Assembly (NCBI GenBank): GCA_963747535.1 | Contig: CAVVFX010000003.1 | Location: 248,001-312,000 of the forward strand | Direction: 5' to 3' | Source: CAVVFX01 sp963747535 | GTDB lineage: Bacteria; Acidobacteriota; Terriglobia; Bryobacterales; Bryobacteraceae | DNA: 64,000 nucleotides | In this document: in pieces, positions 25,965 to 34,106 of the stretch | How positions within the stretch are numbered: position 1 is the stretch's first letter | Layout: each line of letters opens with the position of its first letter | Position numbers and translations under genes: made by a program | The notes under the pieces: generated by a model | What the model was told of the DNA's origin: nothing | Seen by the model: the letters and a program-made list of their open reading frames with translations, nothing else | The model's database searches: none

Positions 25965-26720
25965 ATGATCGATATATTGAATTTCCCGCTGATCTTTTTC
26001 GTGGTCATTTTCGTGGGGTTGTACTGCGCGGAGTTGATTGGCATCATCCTCCCACGCAAGCTGAAGACTGAAGAGCGTGACGATTTCAACCTGGTCACCG
26101 GCGCAACCCTGACACTGCTCGCCCTGATTATCGGCTTCACCTTTTCGATGGCCATTGCCCGGTACGACCAGCGAAAAAACTACGAGGAAGCGGAGGCCAA
26201 CGCCATCGGTACGGAGTACGTCCGGGCTAATTTGCTGCCTGCCGCGGATGCTGCCCGAGTCCGTGCGCTGCTCAGGAACTATCTCGATCAGCGTATCTTG
26301 TTCTACACAGTGCAGGATGAAGGCCAAATGCGGCAGATCAATTCGACAACTGCTCAACTGCAGAGCGATCTGTGGTCAGCAGTCGAGACGCCGGCTTTGG
26401 CGCAGCCGACCCCGGTAGAAGCCCTTGCGGTCGCGGGCATGAACGATGTCTTGAACTCCCAGGGATACACGCAAGCCGCCTGGTGGAACCGCATCCCGAC
26501 TTCGGCATGGAGTCTGATGATCGGGATCGCCATCTTCAGCCACCTATTGATCGGCCACGGTCTGCGCCGCACGGACTCGAAAACCGGCCTCCTTCTGGTT
26601 CTTCCGCTGGTTGTGTCCATCTCGTTCTTCCTCATATCGGACATTGACAGTCCGCGTCGAGGCATCATCCGGGTGAGTCCGCAAAATCTGACCGCCCTTT
26701 CGCAATCTTTGCCGCGCTGA
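25965..26720 (+). CDS. DUF4239 bestrophin-like membrane protein
   Basis: 251 residues. Two N-terminal transmembrane segments (about 5-25 and 48-68, GATLTLLALIIGFTFSMAIARYDQRKNYEEAEANAIGTEY) carry the DUF4239 signature. A soluble helical part and two C-terminal transmembrane segments (about 182-200 and 208-225) follow. DUF4239 is related to bestrophin-like anion channels by fold prediction, but activity is unproven. It is the fourth gene of the membrane operon. Confidence 0.85.
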   Translation: MIDILNFPLIFFVVIFVGLYCAELIGIILPRKLKTEERDDFNLVTGATLTLLALIIGFTFSMAIARYDQRKNYEEAEANAIGTEYVRANLLPAADAARVRALLRNYLDQRILFYTVQDEGQMRQINSTTAQLQSDLWSAVETPALAQPTPVEALAVAGMNDVLNSQGYTQAAWWNRIPTSAWSLMIGIAIFSHLLIGHGLRRTDSKTGLLLVLPLVVSISFFLISDIDSPRRGIIRVSPQNLTALSQSLPR

Positions 26721-26777
26721 GCAAAATATTTTAGATCCACCTGACCGGTAGCTTCATTATCACTTTGGCCTACTAGC

Positions 26778-27233
26778 ATGAAAGCCAATGAAGCACCGAG
26801 GAACGGTCCGAAGAGCCCTTCCGAAACCGTGGCGAAAGATCGGGGAACGATTCTTGCCGAACAGCGAACCGATCTGGCCGTCGAGCGTACCATGATCGCA
26901 GGGGAAAGAACGCTCATGGCCTGGATCCGGACCGCCCTTTCGATGATCGGCTCCGGTTTCGCTATTTACAAGTTCTTTCAATACCTTCCCGAAGAAATTG
27001 AAAAAGGGAACATCGCGCGTCCGCAGGCGCCGCGCAATCTGGGATTAACGCTTATCGGTCTGGGCACTCTGGCATTAGTGGCCGCAACCTGGCAGCACCG
27101 GACCTTTCTGCACGTGATCGGCGCGCACAAGGCGCGGCACGTGTGGTCCGTCTCCTTCGCGATAGCAATTGTCGTCATCGTGATCGGATGCCTGGTGTTT
27201 TACGGTGTTCTGCTGCGCCACGGGCCATATTAG
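26778..27233 (+). CDS. DUF202/YidH family membrane protein
   Basis: 151 residues. The LAEQRTDLAVERTMIAGERTLMAWIRTALSMIGSGFAI block is the DUF202 (YidH) signature, and three transmembrane segments lie at about 57-77, 88-107 and 122-145. YidH proteins are small inner-membrane proteins of unknown function. It follows DUF4239 by 57 bases and precedes the TRIC-like gene by 26 bases. Confidence 0.88.
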   Translation: MKANEAPRNGPKSPSETVAKDRGTILAEQRTDLAVERTMIAGERTLMAWIRTALSMIGSGFAIYKFFQYLPEEIEKGNIARPQAPRNLGLTLIGLGTLALVAATWQHRTFLHVIGAHKARHVWSVSFAIAIVVIVIGCLVFYGVLLRHGPY

Positions 27234-27259
27234 CCGACACTCTGAGGAGAAAACTCAAG

Positions 27260-27937
27260 ATGGATCTACCAAGCTTTCCGCACGTCGACATGTTCTCCGC
27301 CGGCATCAACGCCCTGTACGGGGTGCTCATCGCCCACCATCCGTCGCACAACCGCGGGTACACTGTAGCGGGGTTGCTGATCATGGGTTTCTTCGGCGGT
27401 ATCGGAGGGGGTATAACGCGCGACGTGCTGCTCAATCAGGTCCCCTCGCCGCTTAAGGACCAGAACTATTTTTGGGTGTGCATTCTGATGGGTTTGCTGG
27501 GTATGGCAATTTATCGCTACGCCGACACGAGGGAAGAGCAGTTTCGCACCAGGACGATGGCCTACTTCAAGTCTTTCTCGCTGCCCTGGTTTGCCATCCT
27601 GGGCGCGCATAAGGCGCTCGATCAACACCTGGGGATCTTCTCCGCGATTCTCATTGGGCTGATCGCCACTACCGCCGGCGGCGTGATCATCGACCTCTTC
27701 TCCGGGGTCACGCCGGAGATCGTGAAGCCATGCGAGCACATCGTCACGACGGCGGTGCTGGCAAGCACGGTCTACACGGCGATCGCGGTGCTGGGGGAGG
27801 GGAGAGTCACCTTCTTCCCGGTCACGCTGATTGCGGTGGCGGTTTCATTCACCTTCCGCGTGTTTGCTGTCAGGGAACACTGGCCGCAGATGGTGCCGCA
27901 CGAAGTGCCAGTCGTCAAGCAGGTTGCGGGCGCGTGA
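27260..27937 (+). CDS. TRIC/UPF0126-like cation channel protein
   Basis: 225 residues with about six hydrophobic segments. The motif GFFGGIGGGITRDVLLNQVP near residue 40 and the second-half TTAGGVIIDLFSGVTPEI reflect the inverted-repeat structure of the UPF0126/TRIC family, which contains trimeric cation channels. GAGGAG lies upstream of the ATG at 27260. It is the sixth gene of the operon. The ion carried is not deducible from sequence. Confidence 0.8.
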   Translation: MDLPSFPHVDMFSAGINALYGVLIAHHPSHNRGYTVAGLLIMGFFGGIGGGITRDVLLNQVPSPLKDQNYFWVCILMGLLGMAIYRYADTREEQFRTRTMAYFKSFSLPWFAILGAHKALDQHLGIFSAILIGLIATTAGGVIIDLFSGVTPEIVKPCEHIVTTAVLASTVYTAIAVLGEGRVTFFPVTLIAVAVSFTFRVFAVREHWPQMVPHEVPVVKQVAGA

Positions 27938-27999
27938 ACGCCTCTACCTCCTGACAAGACGGTTGGGTTCATCACAAAAAGAGAAAGGAACATTACCTT

Positions 28000-28425
28000 A
28001 TGGACGATATGTTTACGCGCATCGGGCATGACCTGATCGATCGTGTCACTGGGCCGATGAAGTTCAGGCTGGTGCTCCAGCCGTGCATGGCGGCGTTCTT
28101 TGCGATTCGCTCGGGGTTGGCAGACGCCAAAGCCGGCAAGACGCCCTATTTCTGGTGCCTCCTCACGGATCAAGGCCAACGTGAAGAGATGCTCAAGAAC
28201 GGGTGGAAGAGTGTCGGCAGGGTGTTCATTCTCGCGGTCGTGCTGGACATCGTCTACCAGATCATCGTGCAGCGGTTTGTCTATCCGGGAGAAGCGATCA
28301 TCGTCGCCTTTATCCTGGCGATCGTGCCCTACCTGATTTTGCGCGGGCTGGTCACGCGTCTGGCGCGAAGAGAAGAGGTGCGGCGTCAACACGAGCGCCA
28401 GACACCTCTCATCAAGCCTCTATGA
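28000..28425 (+). CDS. Small membrane protein, paralogue 2
   Basis: 141 residues, clearly paralogous to the protein at 25493: DDMFTRIGHDLIDRVTGPMK, FRLVLQPCMAAFFAIRSGLAD, PYFW, NGWKSVGRVFILAVVLDIVYQ, YPGEAIIVAFILAIVPYLILRG. One or two transmembrane segments are in the C-terminal half and a basic tail follows. Family not recognised. It closes the seven-gene run; AAAGGAACATTACCTT precedes the ATG. Confidence 0.75.
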   Translation: MDDMFTRIGHDLIDRVTGPMKFRLVLQPCMAAFFAIRSGLADAKAGKTPYFWCLLTDQGQREEMLKNGWKSVGRVFILAVVLDIVYQIIVQRFVYPGEAIIVAFILAIVPYLILRGLVTRLARREEVRRQHERQTPLIKPL

Positions 28426-28462
28426 TCGGGATGGCCAACAGCCTGGTGGGGCTACTGGATGA

Positions 28463-29140
28463 TCAGATCTTCTTCGGCGACAGCTTGTCCAGAAAACCGA
28501 TCAGGTGTTTGCCGGCCGGCGGTACGGGAGCGGCGCCATCCCGGACAATTTGGGTAGCGTCGATCGGTTTTCCGTAGAGTTCCTTGTTCATGTCATCGTC
28601 CGAAGCCATCGAGGCGCTTCCCAGCGAAGCTCCGGCAAAGAGTCCTTTTGCCTGGGAATAGCTAAGTACGTCCACGTTGGGGTCATTGAATCCGGCGGCT
28701 TTCGCACCCGTGGGACCTGCTACGGCGGACGCGTCCGCGCCCAGTTTCAGTTTGCCCGAGAGGATCTTATCTGCACCCCTCTGCGTCATCACTAGCAGGA
28801 CGTAGTCGGTGGAGGTGCTGCCCAATTGCACGCCCAGGCTACCGGTGTCCAGGGTGTACATCGCCGGGGCGCTCCATCTGCCATTCATTTGCGCGCCCGT
28901 GCGACACGTGATCACACCTCGTCCGTAAGTCACACCGACGCCAATACCGACCTTCTTGACGCCAGGATATACGAGTACGCATACTGCCTTGTCCACGATG
29001 CTCTTCGGTATCTCCTGTTTATCGAGTATCGTTTTGAGAACAGCCGTCGATTCGCCTAAACGTTCCGATGACTTGTTGGCGGCGAACAGGAGCAGTGATG
29101 TTGCGGAGCACGTTAACAGTACGACAATCTTCTTCGTCAT
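28463..29140 (-). CDS. SYLF domain (Ysc84-like) lipid-binding protein
   Basis: 225 residues with a signal peptide (about 1-21, ending LFAAN). A SYLF/DUF500 domain covers most of the mature part: KAVCVLVYPGVKKVGIGVGV, YGRGVITCRTG, YVLLVMTQRGADKIL and GLFAGASL. SYLF domains bind lipids in eukaryotes; the role of secreted bacterial versions is unknown. It is convergent with the membrane operon and probably sits at the envelope. Confidence 0.87.
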   Translation of the reverse strand: MTKKIVVLLTCSATSLLLFAANKSSERLGESTAVLKTILDKQEIPKSIVDKAVCVLVYPGVKKVGIGVGVTYGRGVITCRTGAQMNGRWSAPAMYTLDTGSLGVQLGSTSTDYVLLVMTQRGADKILSGKLKLGADASAVAGPTGAKAAGFNDPNVDVLSYSQAKGLFAGASLGSASMASDDDMNKELYGKPIDATQIVRDGAAPVPPAGKHLIGFLDKLSPKKI

Positions 29141-29505
29141 GAATCGTAACCTCGAAATTGGATTTTGAATCGGTCCTGGTTCCGTGAGACTTCAACTCAC
29201 TGGCGGCGAACCTTGCGGTGGCTTCTTTCGACGTGGCCGGAACCCTCTTGGTGGATGCGGATTTCGGATATGGGCGATTTTGCTGGCGACAGCCTGCTCG
29301 GCGGTCTCGGGGACATCGACAGTCCTGTCGGCCTCATCAACATCGTTGATGGAGGCTGTTCGAATTCGCCTTCTGATCCGTCGCAAACCGCCCTCCGGAC
29401 ACTTCCACCGTTGTGATGATTCCGCTGGAGGCTTTCGGATTTATTTTTTTTGTAGCGCTTCTACTGCAGCCCAAACAAGCCTTGCATCCACTACAATGGA
29501 CGGTT

Positions 29506-30021
29506 ATGACCTTCGTGGCGGGGCAGGACCGATTTGCCCAGTTGGCTATAAGTCTTATCGTTGCCCCTTGGTTCGAGGACTGGGCATGGGGCCTGCCGTT
29601 GATCGTACTGACCGTGATCATCCACGTCTTAGGCCTCCAATTCATCAATCACCGAGTTGAGCGCCTCCATAGCGCGTGTGCCTGGCACAACCACCACCAT
29701 CTCGCGGTCCTGGCGATTGTCAGTACCACGGTGTGGCTGGCCACTGTCCTGCATGGGATAGAGGCGATCATCTGGGCTTTTGCGTACCGGCTTATCGGTG
29801 CTCTGCCGGATTACGACTCCGCTGTTCTCTACTCGCTGAACGCAATGACAACCTACGGGCATGAGGGTGTGTTTTTGGAAAAGCGCTGGCAGCTCTTAGG
29901 GGCGATGGAGGCCTTGAGCGGGATGTTGCTCTTTGGTCTGACTACGGCCTTTCTGATCCACATCCTGATGAGAGCACTGGGCCAACATGGGGGCCTTGGT
30001 GCACCACCTTCACACCCGTGA
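29506..30021 (+). CDS. Ion-channel-like membrane protein, paralogue 2
   Basis: A 171-residue protein with about four hydrophobic segments, collinear with the protein at 6224 (DWAWGLPLIVLTVIIHVLGL, HGIEAIIWAFAYRLIGALPD, YSLNAMTTYGH, KRWQLLGAMEALSGMLLFGL). The layout fits an Ion_trans_2-like pore loop plus inner helix, but the filter reads TTYGHE instead of TVGYGD. Start 29506 is chosen by alignment with the paralogue; an upstream GTG/ATG at 29413/29416 would add about 30 residues. The 365 bases from 29141 to 29505 contain no supported gene. Confidence 0.65.
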   Translation: MTFVAGQDRFAQLAISLIVAPWFEDWAWGLPLIVLTVIIHVLGLQFINHRVERLHSACAWHNHHHLAVLAIVSTTVWLATVLHGIEAIIWAFAYRLIGALPDYDSAVLYSLNAMTTYGHEGVFLEKRWQLLGAMEALSGMLLFGLTTAFLIHILMRALGQHGGLGAPPSHP

Positions 30022-30099
30022 AATGACTTGCTTGGAGCGTCATCAACCTGAGGTGCCGCCGGAGAAGGTGCCCGCTGCGCCGGGGACAGCCAGTCCTGC

Positions 30100-31071
30100 T
30101 TAGTCCCGTGGCAGGCGCCCTTTCTGCCAGACAAGGTTGTACGAGATCCCAATCGAACGGATGGCGGCGCCGGCCCGGGTGATAACACCATCGAAGTAAG
30201 TGATTTTGATCGCCTGGCGGTTGGTGAGGGCAATCCCGAAGGTGGCGCCCAATCTTATGTTTGACTGGTAGTCGGCTTGATTCTGCCCATCGACCTGGGT
30301 ACGCGCACCGACAAAATAAGTCCCATCGAATGCCGCCCAGGTCCGATGGGGCAGGTAGCGCACCAAATGAGTTTGGAAACTGCCCAGCGGGACCTCGGTG
30401 AGCACGGTTTTTCCATAATATTGATCGTTTGTGGTAAACAGCCAGACTCCGGCGGCGCCCTCAATCGTCCATTTCCCGATGGCGCGGGAAATGCCCAACT
30501 CGGGCTTGAATCCCCAGCGGTTGGTGCCGGTGTTAATCAATCTGGCGGGGTCGTACTGGCTCGAAGGGGCGGTCACCGTAATGCTGGCCCCCACGATGGT
30601 TCCCTGACGGTAGTTCATGAATTGTTTGAGGTTCATGGCGGGTGCGCCATAGAGGTTCATGGCGTAGCGGAAGATCGCATCTCCCAGCCCGGAACGGTAA
30701 AGATAGTCCTGTTCCCCCGAGACGCGGGCATCCACGTTAGCCACGGCATAAGGCACAACCACCAGAATTTGTGCGGTGCGCCCCAGGACGTCAAGGGTCT
30801 GCCCGAACGAGAGGGAGACGACGTTGGCATTGACGTGCGCATTTTGCAGCGGCACGCTTTCGTCAACCAGGAAGCCGCCACCGTTATTGGCGTAGCTGAT
30901 GCCGAAATAGTTGAGACCGTCGGGAGCCGGAATGTAGGCGCGCGGTTGCAACTCCTGGGCGCCCAGACGCGGCACGATGCAGAAAATGATCAGAGCATAG
31001 CGGAGCCGGGAACTCCAGGCTCTGCCACATCGTTGTCTCTTGCCTGCGCTCACTGATCTCGCCTCTCCCAC
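30100..31071 (-). CDS. Outer-membrane transporter-like barrel (Phenol_MetA_deg type)
   Basis: 323 residues. A basic stretch and a hydrophobic segment ending near PRLGAQ (about residue 39) make a signal peptide. The mature part has amphipathic strands with conserved blocks (NAHVNANVVSLSFGQTLDVL, GLGDAIFRYAMNLYG, NTGTNRWGFKPELGISRAIG) typical of Phenol_MetA_deg barrels. A GTG start is used; another GTG six codons in (31053) would also keep the signal. It is the last gene of a five-gene minus-strand operon, 42 bases after the DUF2490 gene. Confidence 0.8.
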   Translation of the reverse strand: MGEARSVSAGKRQRCGRAWSSRLRYALIIFCIVPRLGAQELQPRAYIPAPDGLNYFGISYANNGGGFLVDESVPLQNAHVNANVVSLSFGQTLDVLGRTAQILVVVPYAVANVDARVSGEQDYLYRSGLGDAIFRYAMNLYGAPAMNLKQFMNYRQGTIVGASITVTAPSSQYDPARLINTGTNRWGFKPELGISRAIGKWTIEGAAGVWLFTTNDQYYGKTVLTEVPLGSFQTHLVRYLPHRTWAAFDGTYFVGARTQVDGQNQADYQSNIRLGATFGIALTNRQAIKITYFDGVITRAGAAIRSIGISYNLVWQKGRLPRD

Positions 31072-31113
31072 TGGTTTGTCCGGCCTGTCTCAATGCGCGC
31101 GGCTCCTCCTCAC

Positions 31114-31818
31114 TCAATTAATGTGAAACACGGCTGTCAACCCCAGAGCATTCAAATGCTTGAATTTCGGCTCCGAATCCTGCTGGCGCACAATGTAGGT
31201 GTCAACGACGAACCACTTGGAGAATTCAAACTCAGCTCCTCCCTCATAGCGCAGACGGTAAAAGCAGTTGTAGCGAACGTCATACCATGCCTCCGCGGAA
31301 CCATAAGGTGAGATCGCCCTCTTCCCAAAATCAAAGATACGCATCAGTTTGAGCCGGTTGCGATAGCGGGGGAAAAAGACGCCGTTCTGAAAGCGAAAGT
31401 CGCCGCGATTTCGGTCCGTCGCCAGAAGCTTCCACGGCAGATAGTAGCGCGGAGTCATTTCGATGAACGGCGTGTTCGCGTGATACGCGTTCTTGATTTC
31501 TTTCGGGGTCGTATCGTAAAAATAGCCTATCCGGATGTTAAGCAGTCTGTCTCTGGCCAGGTCCGTCAGCCTGTACCCCCGGTCCCCCAGCAACGGCGCG
31601 AGATAGAAGTCTATGGCCCCGCCTACTTGAGCATCCGTGCGTCCTGCTTCCTCCGAGCGGGTACCGGAAGCATAGAAGTAGAGGTCGGTGCTCGCGCTGG
31701 TTTTGATGTAGACATCGGCCTCCGGCCAGACCTGGTCGAAAAAGTCGGCGTGCAACGCGGTGGCCGCCGTCGACAGGATCGCGGCAGCTTTAACGCTATT
31801 GCAAAAAAACCGCCACAT
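31114..31818 (-). CDS. DUF2490 outer-membrane protein
   Basis: 234 residues. Signal peptide about 1-24 (ending ALHA). The mature part has strands and the conserved GVFFPRYRNRLKLM, YDVRYNCFYRLRYEGGAEF and VDTYIVRQQDSEP blocks of DUF2490, a predicted outer-membrane barrel of unknown role. Its ATG overlaps the previous stop by one base (TGATG at 31820-31816), so translation is coupled. Confidence 0.82.
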   Translation of the reverse strand: MWRFFCNSVKAAAILSTAATALHADFFDQVWPEADVYIKTSASTDLYFYASGTRSEEAGRTDAQVGGAIDFYLAPLLGDRGYRLTDLARDRLLNIRIGYFYDTTPKEIKNAYHANTPFIEMTPRYYLPWKLLATDRNRGDFRFQNGVFFPRYRNRLKLMRIFDFGKRAISPYGSAEAWYDVRYNCFYRLRYEGGAEFEFSKWFVVDTYIVRQQDSEPKFKHLNALGLTAVFHIN

Positions 31819-32507
31819 CAGCTACCGACTTTCCGATAGGCGTTGTTAATCGTCGTGACCTGGATCTGCTTCGCCGTCGCCATCAATACCGACTGATCGA
31901 GGTAGTTCGGGCCGTCAGGCAGGCTGGAGAAACTCGCGTTGAGGGTCACGGTGTCCTTGGGGTCATCCAGATAGGTCGCCACCGCGAATAGGGTGACTCT
32001 TTTGGTGCCCGTGTCAAACGTGACCGTGACCTTGTCGCCCGGTTTGACGTAATCGTTGAACACGAGTTCTCCGGTTACCGGGTTCAACGTTGCCTTGCCG
32101 GATTGAAACGACGCCTGCATGATCTGCGGATCGGGCGGGATATAGCGTTTCACCAAACTGCCGACCCGGTCCATGTAAGCCTTCATGTCGTCGATCTTAT
32201 TGGTGACGATCTTTCCCTTGATTCCCCGGCGGCTTTTAGGCGGCGGCGGCGAACCGATGGGTGTCTTCTGGATCGATCCGTCCGGGCCGTACTGGCAGTC
32301 GCTTTGGGTGCGCTTTTTGTCCTCGCCCTTATAGCTGATTTCGACGGTTTCGGTCCAGGCGTACTGTCTGAGTTGCGCCTGGTTCCGGGCGATCGACTGC
32401 TTGACCTCGCCGATGCGCTGCTGGAGTGCGGCTTTCACCGATCCAGGGTCTTGCGCCAAGGCCGCGGTCGCGGCCAGAGCGCAAATAGGGATCATTCGAC
32501 CTGTCAT
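31818..32507 (-). CDS. Secreted protein of unknown function
   Basis: 229 residues with a signal peptide (about 1-18, ending AALAQ). A helical, Gln-rich N-terminal part (KAALQQRIGEVKQSIARNQAQLRQYAWTETVEI) is followed by a Pro-rich loop and a beta-rich C-terminal half (NPVTGELVFNDYVKPGDKVTVTFDTG). I do not recognise a named family. GAGGAGGAGCGAC lies upstream of the start. Third gene of the minus-strand operon. Confidence 0.7.
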   Translation of the reverse strand: MTGRMIPICALAATAALAQDPGSVKAALQQRIGEVKQSIARNQAQLRQYAWTETVEISYKGEDKKRTQSDCQYGPDGSIQKTPIGSPPPPKSRRGIKGKIVTNKIDDMKAYMDRVGSLVKRYIPPDPQIMQASFQSGKATLNPVTGELVFNDYVKPGDKVTVTFDTGTKRVTLFAVATYLDDPKDTVTLNASFSSLPDGPNYLDQSVLMATAKQIQVTTINNAYRKVGS

Positions 32508-32527
32508 GTCGCTCCTCCTCTCAAGTC

Positions 32528-33262
32528 TCAGTTCATTGGTAACGGCGCTGCGAGCGAAAAAATCAGGCGGCTTTCAGTAGGTACATTGAGCTGCTTGCCT
32601 TTCGCTCCGACCGCGGAAACCGCGCCCACAGTGCCGCCGGCCACCGCCCCGATCGCTGCGCCCTTTCCGCCGCCGGCCAGGGCGCCAATACCAGCACCCA
32701 AGGCGCCCAACCCGATGCCTCGTTTGGCGGCACTTTTTTGCTTGCTGGTTCCCGTGGCGTCCACTCCGGTGTACTGGGTGGAAACACTATACATCCTTCC
32801 GCCCACGTTGATGTCGCGAATCCGCAGGTCCATCCCCTTGCCGGGATCGATGCTGACTACTTCGATCGTGCAGTTGACGCCCTGGGGAATAGCGATGCGG
32901 CTGCCGACCCCTACGGGGTCGTCGATGCTGGCCTGATAACGCGCACCCGGTGAAGCGGTTTTCCCGTCGATCGCATCAATCATGCGCACGACAATCTGCG
33001 TCCCGGCCGGGATGGTCAGTCCCCCGGGAGAGGGCGGAGGCGGGGGCGGAGGAGGCAGCGGCGCGAACGTGATGCTGCCCACCGCGGTTACGGGATAGGC
33101 GCTCTGGGTGCCATTCGCGCCCATGAAGACGATTTGCGAGGAGTCCGCGCTGATGAGGATCCCTTGCACACCGCCGCCTTGCTTGAACTTCAAAAAGTCC
33201 GCGCGGGACACACCGGTTGCCATCAAAATGGCCCCGAGCACGAGGATGATTCTGGTTTTCAT
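32528..33262 (-). CDS. Secreted protein with glycine-zipper segment
   Basis: 244 residues. Signal peptide about 1-21 (ending VSRAD). A beta-rich N-terminal domain (KFKQGGGVQGILISADSSQI) leads into a poly-proline linker (about 70-80). A second beta domain starts at IPAGTQIVVRMIDAIDGKTA. A glycine-zipper hairpin follows (about 180-215, GIGLGALGAGIGALAGGGKG). The glycine zipper suggests membrane insertion or oligomerisation in the envelope. AAAGGAGACAG precedes the start. It lies 15 bases after the preceding gene's stop. Confidence 0.72.
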   Translation of the reverse strand: MKTRIILVLGAILMATGVSRADFLKFKQGGGVQGILISADSSQIVFMGANGTQSAYPVTAVGSITFAPLPPPPPPPPSPGGLTIPAGTQIVVRMIDAIDGKTASPGARYQASIDDPVGVGSRIAIPQGVNCTIEVVSIDPGKGMDLRIRDINVGGRMYSVSTQYTGVDATGTSKQKSAAKRGIGLGALGAGIGALAGGGKGAAIGAVAGGTVGAVSAVGAKGKQLNVPTESRLIFSLAAPLPMN

Positions 33263-33277
33263 TTCTGTCTCCTTTGG

Positions 33278-33781
33278 CTAATCAACAATGGGCAAACTAG
33301 CTAAGATTTGCAGATCGACTACCTTCTCGATTTGCGCCTCTATCTGCAGCCATCTGGCCGCATCTTTGGCCGTGAGCGCCTGGCTCACCAGCTGGAAGTA
33401 CTGCTTGCGGAGTTCGACTCTCCGGCCTTCGATGTCCAACATGCCCATCGCGAGCTTGGTTGCCACTTCGTCGGTCAGCGCCGAATAGTTGTCGGCATAC
33501 ATGCGGATGAAGGCGATCCGTTCATCTGCCAGCTTGGTGAGGGCCTTATCGTAATCGTTGTATACCGGCCAGAATTTGGCGGCGTCCTGCGGACTGAGAT
33601 CCATCAACTCGGTCAGGATCGACACCTTGTCTTTCTTGAGGTCCGTCCTCATCAGGCTGATGTATTCCTTCAGGTTGGCTTCCTTGGTCTCTGCCGGAGT
33701 GGGCGGGCTTTGCGCCAGGGCCAGCGGGCCCGCGATGGCCATAAGGCCCAAACAGGCAAGGGATTTTGCAATTTTGATCAT
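33278..33781 (-). CDS. Secreted helical protein, Spy-like periplasmic candidate
   Basis: 167 residues with a signal peptide (about 1-24, ending LALAQ). The mature part is almost wholly helical (KEYISLMRTDLKKDKVSILTELMDL, FWPVYNDYDKALTKLADERIAFI, EGRRVELRKQYFQLVSQAL) and resembles the overall character of Spy/CpxP-like periplasmic chaperones, though no signature motif is certain. First gene of the five-gene operon, with AAAGGAAGACTGAC before the ATG. Confidence 0.65.
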   Translation of the reverse strand: MIKIAKSLACLGLMAIAGPLALAQSPPTPAETKEANLKEYISLMRTDLKKDKVSILTELMDLSPQDAAKFWPVYNDYDKALTKLADERIAFIRMYADNYSALTDEVATKLAMGMLDIEGRRVELRKQYFQLVSQALTAKDAARWLQIEAQIEKVVDLQILASLPIVD

Positions 33782-34106
33782 ATGTCAGTCTTCCTTTCGT
33801 TCCAGGACAAAAAGCGCCGGCCTGTTGTCTGCCATATGGCCGAGGCAAGCGCGGTTGGTGCAACTGCCGCGAGCGTGAGCGCGATGCCGGCCGTGCTTCA
33901 GAGCGCCGGCTCTAGCGTTCGGCGACCTGATGCAATCTCACGCGGTAGCGCTTCATTTTGTTGCGTTGATTTTGCGACTGTGGGATGGACTTTAGTCCGT
34001 CGAAGGGCGACCCGCAAGGGAGCCGTCGATCCGGCTCCCCAGCAAGGACCACTCATTCCATATCCCAAGGCGATTAGACAGACTGAAATCTGTCCACCAA
34101 GACCCT
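33782..34106. other. Intergenic gap between two minus-strand units
   Basis: 325 bases upstream of the five-gene operon, which probably holds its promoter. A short hairpin gacaga-ctgaaa-tctgtc lies at 34077-34094 just after the patatin stop. A palindrome ggactttagtcc near 33993 precedes a diverged type C-like stretch. No gene. Confidence 0.5.
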
